Of a stretch of 64,000 nucleotides of DNA, positions 17,385 through 25,068 are shown piece after piece (position 1 is the stretch's first letter; every line of letters starts with the position of its first letter). Under the pieces are notes generated by a model. It was not told the origin of the DNA. It made no database searches and worked only from the letters and a program-made list of their open reading frames with translations. The stretch is from UBA4417 sp031550085 (GTDB taxonomy: Bacteria; Bacteroidota; Bacteroidia; Bacteroidales; UBA4417): contig JAVBOY010000018.1 of NCBI GenBank assembly GCA_031550085.1, positions 51,375-115,374 on the forward strand, written 5' to 3'. The translations under genes were made by a program, and so were the position numbers.

Positions 17385-19051
17385 GTGACGACAAGATTAT
17401 TTTTTCCATGGTGGGGGTTGGCAAAATTTACCCACCCAACAAACAAGTATTGAAAGACATTTACCTTTCTTTTTTCTATGGAGCCAAAATCGGCATCATC
17501 GGGTTAAACGGATCGGGAAAATCAAGTCTTCTCAAAATTATTGCCGGATTAGATAAAAATTATATCGGCGAAGTACATTTTTCGCCCGGCTATAAAATAG
17601 GTTATTTGGAACAAGAACCGCAATTGGACGAAGCCAAAACGGTCCGCCAAATTGTAGAAGAAGGGGTTCAGGAAGTTGTGGATATTCTGAAAGAATACGA
17701 AGAAGTCAACAACAAGTTCATGGAACCCATGACCGACGAGGAAATGAACAAACTCATCGAACGCCAGGGGAAACTGACCGAACTAATTGAACAACACGAC
17801 GCCTGGGAATTGGATAATAAATTGGAACGCGCCATGGATGCCTTGCGCTGTCCCGATCCGGAAACACCTATCAATATATGTTCGGGGGGCGAACGCCGCC
17901 GCGTGGCTTTGTGCCGTTTGTTGCTGCAAAATCCTGAAATTTTGTTGTTGGACGAACCGACCAACCATTTGGATGCGGAAAGCATTGAATGGCTCGAACA
18001 GCATTTGAAACAATATCAAGGAACTGTTATTGCAGTTACCCACGACCGGTACTTTTTGGACAATGTGGCCGGCTGGATTTTGGAGTTGGATCGGGGAGAG
18101 GGCATTCCCTGGAAAGGCAATTATTCGTCCTGGCTCGATCAAAAAACCAAACGCTTAGAACAGGAAGAAAAGCAAGAAAGCAAACGCCGCAAAACCTTGG
18201 AACGCGAGTTGGAATGGGTTCGTATGAGCCCCAAAGCCCGTCAGGCCAAAGGAAAAGCACGTTTGAATGCTTATGAAAAAATGTTGGATGAAGACGTGAA
18301 GCAAAAAGAAGAACGTTTGGAAATCTTTATTCCCAACGGCCCCCGTTTGGGAAACAATGTCATCGAAGCCGTAAATGTATCCAAAGCCTTCGGCGACAAA
18401 CTGTTGTTCGAAGATTTGAGTTTTGCCCTGCCTCCGGGCGGAATTGTGGGAGTGATCGGGCCCAACGGAGCCGGAAAAACCACCTTGTTCCGCATGATCA
18501 TGGGTTTGCAAAATCCCGACAATGGCGAATTTAAAGTAGGTGAAACCGTAAAAGTGGGTTATGTCGACCAGGCGCATGTGGAAATCGATCCCGAAAAAAC
18601 GGTTTGGGAAGTGATTTCCGAAGGAAACGAACAACTTCAAATGGGAGGGAAGCTAATCAATTCGCGGGCTTATGTGTCGCGATTCAATTTCAGCGGAACC
18701 GACCAGAGCAAAAAGGCCGGCGTGCTTTCGGGTGGAGAACGCAACCGCCTGCATTTGGCATTGACACTCAAATCGGAAGCCAACGTGTTGCTGCTCGACG
18801 AACCGACCAATGATATCGACGTAAATACACTTCGTGCATTGGAGGAAGGTTTGGAACAATTTGCCGGTTGTGCCGTTATTATTTCACACGATCGTTGGTT
18901 TTTAGATCGTATTGCCACCCATATTTTGGCTTTTGAAGGCAATTCGCAGGTTTGCTTTTTTGAAGGAGGTTACACCGATTATGAAGAAAACAAAAAGAAA
19001 CGTTTGGGAGACGACACCCCGCACCGCGTAAGGTATAAGAAGTTAATGTAA
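17381..19051 (+). CDS. ettA: energy-dependent translational throttle protein EttA (ABC-F)
   Basis: EttA is a soluble ABC-F ATPase that binds the ribosomal E site and gates translation by ATP level. The 556-residue protein has two ABC cassettes. The first has Walker A GLNGSGKSS, signature CSGGERRRVALCRLL and LLLDEPTNHLDAES. The second has GPNGAGKTT, LSGGERNRLHLALTL and LLLDEPTNDIDVNTLRALE. The linker is Lys/Glu-rich (residues about 240-310), and the arm region typical of EttA is present in cassette one. It overlaps the glycosyltransferase gene upstream by 4 bp, an unusual partner for a translation factor. Confidence 0.95.
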   Translation: MSDDKIIFSMVGVGKIYPPNKQVLKDIYLSFFYGAKIGIIGLNGSGKSSLLKIIAGLDKNYIGEVHFSPGYKIGYLEQEPQLDEAKTVRQIVEEGVQEVVDILKEYEEVNNKFMEPMTDEEMNKLIERQGKLTELIEQHDAWELDNKLERAMDALRCPDPETPINICSGGERRRVALCRLLLQNPEILLLDEPTNHLDAESIEWLEQHLKQYQGTVIAVTHDRYFLDNVAGWILELDRGEGIPWKGNYSSWLDQKTKRLEQEEKQESKRRKTLERELEWVRMSPKARQAKGKARLNAYEKMLDEDVKQKEERLEIFIPNGPRLGNNVIEAVNVSKAFGDKLLFEDLSFALPPGGIVGVIGPNGAGKTTLFRMIMGLQNPDNGEFKVGETVKVGYVDQAHVEIDPEKTVWEVISEGNEQLQMGGKLINSRAYVSRFNFSGTDQSKKAGVLSGGERNRLHLALTLKSEANVLLLDEPTNDIDVNTLRALEEGLEQFAGCAVIISHDRWFLDRIATHILAFEGNSQVCFFEGGYTDYEENKKKRLGDDTPHRVRYKKLM

Positions 19052-19414
19052 TTTTTAGGTATTAGTAACAAGTAGACTAGTAAACTAGAAATCTCCGTGT
19101 AATTTTTTAGTAGAAAGGGTTATTATTAAATGATGAACCTTTTTAAATTACGAATGGTTTTTTTAGTTCATGCGTTTACGGTTAACAAGTTTACCCTGCA
19201 CCGTTCACCGTGTACCCTGAACCATTTCACACTTCACGCTATGCGATTAAAATAAAATATTATTAGATTTTATTCTCCTTTCGATGTAAAACCAACGAAC
19301 AAGCATTTCCCCAGTTTTCCCCAATAAACAGTTCAACGATTCAACAGTTTAACAAACAAGCATATCCCTTTTACCCTTAACCATTCACGTTTCACACTTC
19401 ACAAAACAATACAA
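19052..19414. repeat. low-complexity intergenic region with TTCAC/TTCAAC-type repeats
   Basis: This 363-bp gap has no convincing gene. It contains runs of short related words: CACCGTTCACCGTGTACC at about 19199, TTTCACACTTCACG, GTTCAACGATTCAACAGTTT at about 19331, and CCATTCACGTTTCACACTTCAC just before gltX. These look like degraded copies of short tandem repeats seen between Bacteroidota genes. No terminator hairpin for ettA was seen. Confidence 0.5.
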
Positions 19415-20938
19415 ATGAAAGAAATAAGAGTCCGATTTGCTCCAAGTCCTACAGGACCTTTACATATTGGCGGTGTTCGTACTGCTTTGTACAATTATTT
19501 GTTTGCCAAAAAGCATGGTGGAACGCTTATTCTACGCATTGAAGATACCGACCAAACCCGTTTTGTGGAAGGAGCTGAAAATTATATTATCGAAAGCTTG
19601 ACCTGGTGCGGTATTACGTTCGACGAGGGCGTTCACATCGGCGGCCCATACGCGCCTTACCGCCAAAGCGACCGCAAAGCTTTGTATCGTCAGTATGCCG
19701 AACAATTGGTGGCCAGCGGGCATGCATATTATGCTTTTGATACGCCCGAAGAATTGGAAATGCTGCGGAAAGATTACGAATCGCGGAAAGAAATGTTCCA
19801 ATACGGGCCTTCTACCCGTTTGGGTTTAAAAAATTCGTTGACCCTAACTGCCGATGAAACCCAGAAACTGTTGGATTCGGGTACCCATTATGTGATCCGG
19901 ATCAAAATACCCCAAAACGAAACCATTACGGTAATTGATTTAATTCGAGGCGCCACCAACTTCGAATCCTCCTTGTTGGATGACAAAGTGCTGTTTAAAT
20001 CCGACGGAATGCCGACGTATCATTTGGCAAATGTGGTGGACGATTATTTGATGAAAATCTCGCATGTGATTCGCGGCGAAGAATGGTTGCCCTCAGCCCC
20101 GTTGCATGTATTGTTGTACAAATATCTGGGTTGGGAAGAACAAATGCCGCAATTTTCGCATTTGCCGCTGCTTTTAAAACCCGATGGCAACGGAAAGCTT
20201 TCCAAGCGTGACGGCGACCGCCTGGGATTTCCGGTTTTCCCCACCGAATGGCAGGATCCCAAGTCGAAAGAAATTTCATCGGGTTACCGCGAAAGCGGCT
20301 ATTTGCCCGAAGCGTTTATCAATATGCTGGCGTTATTAGGCTGGAACCCGGGAAACGATCAGGAAATTCTTTCCTTGCACGAATTGATTGATTTGTTTTC
20401 CATTGAGCGTTGTTCCAAATCGGGCGCCAAGTTCGATCCCGAAAAAGCCAAATGGTTCAATCATCAGTATTTAAGCAAAAAAACGGGCGAAGAATTGGCT
20501 GTTTTCTTAACGAAACAACTGGCTGAAAAAGGGATTTCGGCAAACCAAAGTTATATTACCCATGTTTGCAATATGGTGAAAGAGCGTTGCCACCTGCTTC
20601 CGGATTTATGGGAACAATCGTATTTCTTTTTCCAGGCGCCAAAAAGCTACGATGAAAAGGTAATCGCCAAAATCTGGAAACCGCAAACGACTGAATTGCT
20701 TACTGGTTTAACTACGGTTTTAGTGGGGATTGAATTGTTTACAGCCCCTGAAATTGAGGATTCCGTAAAAAAATATTGCGAAGAAAAACAAGTTGGCATG
20801 GGGCAAGTGATGAATCCACTACGCCTCACTGTTGTGGGAACCAATGCCGGCCCCAGCATGTTTGAAATGATGGAGTTATTGGGACAAACCGAAGTACTGG
20901 AACGTTTAAATAAAGGGATTGAGGAAATAAAAGTATAA
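19415..20938 (+). CDS. gltX: glutamyl-tRNA synthetase
   Basis: GltX charges tRNA-Glu with glutamate in the cytosol. At 507 residues it has normal class I length. The HIGH-type motif PTGPLHIGG spans residues 12-20 and the KLSKR loop is K261-R265. LRIEDTDQTRF follows the HIGH region as in the family. It converges with glnS across the hairpin at 20969-20999. The presence of a direct glutaminyl-tRNA synthetase next door suggests this enzyme is of the discriminating type; that is inference. Confidence 0.97.
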   Translation: MKEIRVRFAPSPTGPLHIGGVRTALYNYLFAKKHGGTLILRIEDTDQTRFVEGAENYIIESLTWCGITFDEGVHIGGPYAPYRQSDRKALYRQYAEQLVASGHAYYAFDTPEELEMLRKDYESRKEMFQYGPSTRLGLKNSLTLTADETQKLLDSGTHYVIRIKIPQNETITVIDLIRGATNFESSLLDDKVLFKSDGMPTYHLANVVDDYLMKISHVIRGEEWLPSAPLHVLLYKYLGWEEQMPQFSHLPLLLKPDGNGKLSKRDGDRLGFPVFPTEWQDPKSKEISSGYRESGYLPEAFINMLALLGWNPGNDQEILSLHELIDLFSIERCSKSGAKFDPEKAKWFNHQYLSKKTGEELAVFLTKQLAEKGISANQSYITHVCNMVKERCHLLPDLWEQSYFFFQAPKSYDEKVIAKIWKPQTTELLTGLTTVLVGIELFTAPEIEDSVKKYCEEKQVGMGQVMNPLRLTVVGTNAGPSMFEMMELLGQTEVLERLNKGIEEIKV

Positions 20939-20968
20939 AACTTAGTTACATAAATCGAATAGATTTTA

Positions 20969-20999
20969 GTGAAAAGGCTGCCTGTTGGCAGCCTTTCAC
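20969..20999. terminator. intrinsic terminator between gltX and glnS
   Basis: The hairpin has a 10-bp GC-rich core (AAAGGCTGCC, 20973-20982, with 20987-20996) and a TGTT loop, with further pairing of GTG/CAC outside a single-base bulge. T-rich sequence follows on the plus side. Confidence 0.85.
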
Positions 21000-21002
21000 T
21001 TT

Positions 21003-22694
21003 TTATTTTTCTGCTATTTTCGCCCAGGTATCTTTGAGTGTGCAAGTCCGGTTAAAAATCAAACGTTCGGAAGTTGAATCTTTATCCGTACAAAAATAGC
21101 CCATGCGTTCAAACTGGAATTTGTCGCCGGGTTTGGAATCTTTTACGGAAGGCTCTGCAAAGGCCGTACTGATTTTCAGCGATTCGGGATTGAGGTTTTC
21201 CGTAAAATCATGCCCATCTTCCACTTCCTCCGGATTTTCGGCGCTAAACAGGCGGTCGTATAAACGGACTTCTACCGGAATGTTGTGTTTTGCCGAAACC
21301 CAATGCAAAGTTCCTTTTACTTTTTTATTCGAATTGGGTAATCCACTTTTAGTATCGGGTTGATAGGTACAATGGATTTCGGTAATCTCACCGCTTTCAT
21401 CTTTTACAACGCTTTCGCATTGGATGATGTAGGCATATTTCAAACGCACTTCACCCCCGGGTTTGAGACGGAAAAATTTATTGGGCGGATTTTCCATAAA
21501 ATCCTCACGTTCAATGTAAAGTTCTTTGGTAAAAGGTACTTTGCGCGAACCGGCTTCCGGATTTTCGGGATTATTTCCGGCTTCCAGATACTCTACTTCA
21601 TTTTCGGGATAATTGTCAATCACCAGTTTCACCGGATTCAAAACGGTCATCACCCGGTTGGTGATTTTATTCAAGTCTTCGCGTATGCAAAATTCCAGCA
21701 AACCGATATCGATCACATTGTCGCGCCTGGCAACACCAATCATTTCGGCAAAACGGCGAATGGATTCTGGCGTGTAACCTCTGCGACGCAATCCGCAAAT
21801 GGTAGGCATCCGGGGATCATCCCATCCAAAAACGCGTTTTTCTTGCACCAGACGCAACAGCTTGCGTTTTGACATCACGGTATAATTCAAGTTCAATCGT
21901 GCGAACTCGATTTGCTGAGGAGCGAAAATTTCCAATTCTTTGATGAACCATTCATATAACGGACGGTGCACTTCAAATTCCAAGGTACAAATGGAATGGG
22001 TAATTTTTTCGATGGAATCGCTTTGTCCGTGGGCAAAATCATACATCGGATAAATACACCATTTGTTTCCCGTGCGGTGGTGACCGGCATGAATGATGCG
22101 ATACAAAATAGGGTCGCGCATCAACATGTTGGGATGCGCCATATCAATTTTTGCCCGTAGCACCCTGCTTCCATCAGCAAATTCACCCGCACGCATGCGA
22201 CGGAACAAATCCAAATTTTCTTCTATGCTACGGTTGCGGTATGGGCTTTCCACACCCGCCTTGGTAACCGTGCCGCGTTGGAGGCTCATTTCTTCTTGCG
22301 AAAGCTCGCAAACGTACGCTTTTCCCTTTTGGATCAGTTTTTCAGCAAATTTATATAAATTTTCGAAATAATCGGAAGCATAATACAAACCATCCCAATC
22401 AAAACCCAACCAACGTACATCTTCCATGATGGAATCGACATATTCGGTATCTTCTTTCACCGGATTAGTATCATCGAAGCGCAAATTACATTTTCCGTTG
22501 TATTTTTGAGCGGTTCCAAAATTGATGCAAATGGATTTAGCATGTCCGATATGAAGATACCCATTGGGTTCAGGCGGAAAACGGGTATGAACGCGATTTC
22601 CGTTTTTTTGTGTATTTAAATCATCTTCAATAATTTGATGGATAAAATTCAGGTGTTCTTTTTCGCTTGCTTGTGTGGTTTTATCTTCAATCAT
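21003..22694 (-). CDS. glnS: glutaminyl-tRNA synthetase
   Basis: GlnS attaches glutamine to tRNA-Gln directly. The 563-residue protein has PEPNGYLHIGHAK with the HIGH motif at residues 48-51, LRFDDTNPVKED, and the second class I motif MSKRK at 274-278. The C-terminal half has the beta-barrel anticodon domain typical of GlnS and eukaryotic-type GluRS. Bacterial GlnS is thought to have been acquired from eukaryotes, and Bacteroidota commonly carry it. It converges with gltX, and TAATTTTG lies upstream. Confidence 0.97.
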   Translation of the reverse strand: MIEDKTTQASEKEHLNFIHQIIEDDLNTQKNGNRVHTRFPPEPNGYLHIGHAKSICINFGTAQKYNGKCNLRFDDTNPVKEDTEYVDSIMEDVRWLGFDWDGLYYASDYFENLYKFAEKLIQKGKAYVCELSQEEMSLQRGTVTKAGVESPYRNRSIEENLDLFRRMRAGEFADGSRVLRAKIDMAHPNMLMRDPILYRIIHAGHHRTGNKWCIYPMYDFAHGQSDSIEKITHSICTLEFEVHRPLYEWFIKELEIFAPQQIEFARLNLNYTVMSKRKLLRLVQEKRVFGWDDPRMPTICGLRRRGYTPESIRRFAEMIGVARRDNVIDIGLLEFCIREDLNKITNRVMTVLNPVKLVIDNYPENEVEYLEAGNNPENPEAGSRKVPFTKELYIEREDFMENPPNKFFRLKPGGEVRLKYAYIIQCESVVKDESGEITEIHCTYQPDTKSGLPNSNKKVKGTLHWVSAKHNIPVEVRLYDRLFSAENPEEVEDGHDFTENLNPESLKISTAFAEPSVKDSKPGDKFQFERMGYFCTDKDSTSERLIFNRTCTLKDTWAKIAEK

Positions 22695-22726
22695 ATTCTA
22701 AAAACTTGGATGGGATGTGATTTTTG

Positions 22727-22734
22727 CAAAATTA
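22727..22734 (-). promoter_or_regulatory. -7 promoter element for glnS
   Basis: TAATTTTG on the minus strand fits TAnnTTTG, 32 bp before the glnS ATG. The divergent folB element is only 50 bp away. Confidence 0.5.
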
Positions 22735-22784
22735 AACTATTAAACAACGAAACCGAGAGAAAGGATTGCTAATTTTTTACTTTG

Positions 22785-22792
22785 TAAATTTG
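22785..22792 (+). promoter_or_regulatory. -7 promoter element for folB
   Basis: TAAATTTG fits TAnnTTTG. Transcription would start near 22798, so translation is more likely to begin at the ATG at 22832 than at the one at 22805. Confidence 0.5.
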
Positions 22793-22831
22793 CATCGCTT
22801 TTTTATGGAAATCACTATTAAATTTAATTGT

Positions 22832-23209
22832 ATGGAAATCAGACTGGAAAACCTGGAATTTTTCGCTTACCACGGCTGCTTCGAGGAAGAACAGAAAATC
22901 GGAACTTATTTTTCAGTAGATGTTGCTATTAACTATGATGGCACAGCATGCGAAAAAACCGATAATTTACAATTTGCCTTAAATTATCAAACCGTTTATG
23001 AAGTGATAAAATCGGAAATGATGAAACCTTCCAAATTGCTGGAACATGTGGTTTACCGGATTATCCAAGCAATCAGTGAAACATTTTCGGAAATGAAACT
23101 TGAAAACATTTATGTGGGCGTTTCAAAACTGAATCCGGCCTTAGCCGTAGGAGGGAAGGTTGGAAAAGTCACTGTTTCAAAAAGGATTGATTTGCTTCCT
23201 AAAAAATAA
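22832..23209 (+). CDS. folB: dihydroneopterin aldolase
   Basis: FolB converts 7,8-dihydroneopterin to 6-hydroxymethyl-dihydropterin in folate synthesis. From ATG 22832 the protein reads MEIRLENLEFFAYHGCFEEEQ, the classic FolB start, and is 125 residues long, the family norm. The substrate-binding Glu/Tyr/His cluster (FAYHG, EEEQKIGTYF) and a late KLNPALAVGGKVGKVTV strand are present. ATGs at 22805 and a TTG further upstream are in frame but would add a non-family extension, partly upstream of the transcript start. No other folate gene is adjacent. Confidence 0.9.
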   Translation: MEIRLENLEFFAYHGCFEEEQKIGTYFSVDVAINYDGTACEKTDNLQFALNYQTVYEVIKSEMMKPSKLLEHVVYRIIQAISETFSEMKLENIYVGVSKLNPALAVGGKVGKVTVSKRIDLLPKK

Positions 23210-23251
23210 TCTCATATTTTCAATCCATTAAAAATCAATTCGATTAAAAAT

Positions 23252-23283
23252 TTTGGGAAATCTGAAAAATAGTTCTATCTTTG
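23252..23283 (+). promoter_or_regulatory. promoter of tRNA-Cys (TTTG-N20-TATCTTTG)
   Basis: TTTG at 23252-23255 and TATCTTTG at 23276-23283 are 20 bp apart. Both Bacteroidota boxes match exactly, and the tRNA begins 17 bp downstream. It is the clearest promoter in the window. Confidence 0.85.
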
Positions 23284-23300
23284 CACCCCCAAACCACTAA

Positions 23301-23371
23301 GGTACCATGGCCGAGTGGCTAGGCAGCGGTCTGCAAAACCGTGTACAGCAGTTCGACTCTGCTTGGTACCT
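23301..23371 (+). tRNA. tRNA-Cys (anticodon GCA)
   Basis: A full cloverleaf can be folded by eye. The 7-bp acceptor stem is GGTACCA with TGGTACC. The anticodon stem GCGGT/ACCGT holds the loop CTGCAAA with anticodon GCA, and the T-arm contains GTTCGACTC. The discriminator base is T, as required for cysteine tRNA. CCA is not encoded. Confidence 0.96.
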
Positions 23372-23382
23372 CTGACAAAATC

Positions 23383-23416
23383 AAAAACTCTTGAAATATT
23401 TTTTCAGGAGTTTTTT
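23383..23416 (+). terminator. intrinsic terminator of tRNA-Cys
   Basis: 14-bp arms (23383-23396 with 23402-23415, one G-T pair) enclose a 5-base loop. The descending arm ends in a run of T, starting 12 bp after the tRNA. Confidence 0.85.
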
Positions 23417-23593
23417 GTTTTCAAAAACAACCTTTTTCATTGGAACCGATTTTTTGAATCCAAAAAGTTCCCGATGCTTCTTCGGAACAAATTATAATGT
23501 TTTATTTTATAAAAAGAATATTAGTAATATTATTCCTGTTGATAGCGTTGGAAAAAAAAGAAAGAGAGGCTTGCTTTTTCGAATTGTACATTT

Positions 23594-23851
23594 TTGTTAA
23601 CAACCGGGCCTGAAAAAACAGCATTGGAAACTAGATTTTTAATCTATTATCAACAAGCAGTGGATTGGAGTTCCTGTGAAAAAAAACAGGGTTTTAAACA
23701 GGCTGTTTTTGTTAAAAAAGACTTAAAATCTATTCAAAAAAACGGTAAAAAAGCAGCCGAAGGCAAAAGTGACGACGCTGTATTAAAAACTCAGAAATCA
23801 GCTAACAAACAATTTACAACCGTTCGGTTTTATCGACAAACGGATTTTTAA
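23594..23851 (+). CDS. possible small basic protein or small RNA locus
   Basis: The stretch between the tRNA-Cys terminator (ending 23416) and a second terminator at 23885 has a 258-bp open frame, with TTG at 23594 and alternatives TTG 23624 and GTG 23660. There is no in-frame ATG. The product would be Lys/Gln-rich with one Cys (DWSSCEKKQG, KNGKKAAEGKSDD). CATTTTTG at 23589-23596 is one base from the -7 consensus, so the transcript might begin near 23600 and favour the GTG start. It may instead be an untranslated RNA. The family is not recognised. The remainder, 23417-23593, shows nothing clear. Confidence 0.3.
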   Translation: MLTTGPEKTALETRFLIYYQQAVDWSSCEKKQGFKQAVFVKKDLKSIQKNGKKAAEGKSDDAVLKTQKSANKQFTTVRFYRQTDF

Positions 23852-23884
23852 TAAAAAGTAGCGATTTGAAAACCACTACAATAT

Positions 23885-23911
23885 AAAACGGCGCCTATGT
23901 GCGCCGTTTTT
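23885..23911 (+). terminator. intrinsic terminator
   Basis: AAAACGGCGC (23885-23894) pairs perfectly with 23901-23910 and is followed by T-rich sequence. It ends whatever is transcribed downstream of tRNA-Cys and shields the convergent gldA. Confidence 0.88.
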
Positions 23912-24004
23912 ATATTTTCTGAAAATGAGTGGCTTGAAAAAATGAAGTTTGATTGAAAAATTTTTGTGTCAAGAAAATATTAACAGGGCTTGTTTTTCTA
24001 AAAT

Positions 24005-24913
24005 TTATTTTTTCGTCAGTTGCCGAAACAGATCTTCCAATTTTGCTTCTTCCCGGTGCAATGAAAGCAATGTCAGTTTATTATCAATGGCCATCTGATG
24101 GATATGCGGACGGATATCGACTTCTTGCTTGCTTTGCAAACGCCATGTTTTGGTGCTGATGCGGGTTATTTTTTCAATACCCTGTATTTTTTTAAATAAA
24201 TCAGCTGGGATTTCCACATCAAACTCAACGGTGAGGATGGTTCCGGATTGACTTGATAATAACTGTGACGTATTTCCGTCGGCAACAATTTTTCCCAAAT
24301 TAATGATAATGGCGCGGTCGCAAATGGCTTCCACCTCTTGCATAATATGAGTCGAAAGCATGACGGTTTTTTGCTTGCCGATTTCCTTAATTACATTGCG
24401 GATTTCAACCAATTGATTTGGATCCAGTCCGGAAGTCGGCTCATCTAAAATCAATACCCCCGGATCGTGAATCAAGGCTTGTGCCAGACCCACTCGTTGG
24501 CGGTATCCCTTGGAAAGCTGCCCTACTTTTTTGTGTTGTTCGTAGCCCAATCCGGTAAGGTCGATGATTTCCGAAATGCGGTTTTTGGTGCGTTTTCCCA
24601 ACTTGTGAATGCCGGCGATAAATTCCAGGTATTCTTTCACGTACATATCCAAGTACAACGGATTGTGTTCCGGCAAGTAACCGACGCATTTTTTCACTTC
24701 TTCGGGATTGAGCATGACATCGATGTCGTTTACAAAAGCGTTGCCTGAAGAAGGAGGAATGAAGCAGGTAATAATTTTCATCAGGGTTGATTTTCCTGCC
24801 CCGTTTGGGCCGAGTAAACCGACGACTTCGCCTTTTTTTATTTCGAACGAAACCGAATCCAGCACATGCTGAGTTCCGTAAAATTTATGGATATCTTGAA
24901 TCAGGATCGACAT
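24005..24913 (-). CDS. gldA: gliding motility-associated ABC transporter ATP-binding protein GldA
   Basis: The 302-residue ABC ATPase has Walker A GPNGAGKST at 35-43, signature LSKGYRQRVGLAQAL, and Walker B LILDEPTSGLDP. A C-terminal extension of about 85 residues follows (TVEFDVEIPADLF to EDLFRQLTKK), as in GldA. In gliding Bacteroidota GldA works with the membrane proteins GldF and GldG; neither is in this window. Many non-gliding members of the phylum keep gldA too, so motility cannot be concluded. The start overlaps no other gene, and a large palindrome lies 29 bp upstream. Confidence 0.85.
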   Translation of the reverse strand: MSILIQDIHKFYGTQHVLDSVSFEIKKGEVVGLLGPNGAGKSTLMKIITCFIPPSSGNAFVNDIDVMLNPEEVKKCVGYLPEHNPLYLDMYVKEYLEFIAGIHKLGKRTKNRISEIIDLTGLGYEQHKKVGQLSKGYRQRVGLAQALIHDPGVLILDEPTSGLDPNQLVEIRNVIKEIGKQKTVMLSTHIMQEVEAICDRAIIINLGKIVADGNTSQLLSSQSGTILTVEFDVEIPADLFKKIQGIEKITRISTKTWRLQSKQEVDIRPHIHQMAIDNKLTLLSLHREEAKLEDLFRQLTKK

Positions 24914-24941
24914 GAATCAGCTAATGATTGGTAATAAACAA

Positions 24942-24982
24942 TTTGCGGAGAAAACATCTTCAAAAGATGTTTTCTCCGCAAA
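24942..24982 (-). terminator. perfect 19-bp inverted repeat: terminator of the T9SS cargo gene fused to the gldA promoter
   Basis: 24942-24960 pairs perfectly with 24964-24982 across a 3-base loop. On the minus strand it follows the stop of the 880-residue cargo gene by 87 bp and is followed by TTGTTT, so it can act as a terminator. Its upstream edge overlaps the gldA -7 element at 24978-24985. Confidence 0.7.
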
Positions 24983-24985
24983 AGT
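24978..24985 (-). promoter_or_regulatory. -7 promoter element for gldA
   Basis: TACTTTTG on the minus strand fits TAnnTTTG. Its last four to five bases are inside the upstream arm of the 19-bp palindrome. Transcription would begin within that arm, leaving only part of the hairpin in the gldA mRNA. Confidence 0.55.
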
Positions 24986-25068
24986 ACGAAAATGCTTTTA
25001 TAATTGAGGAGGAATTTGCTTTAGTAACCTGCTGACAAAGTACAAGATATCTCAGATCAGGCAACCGC

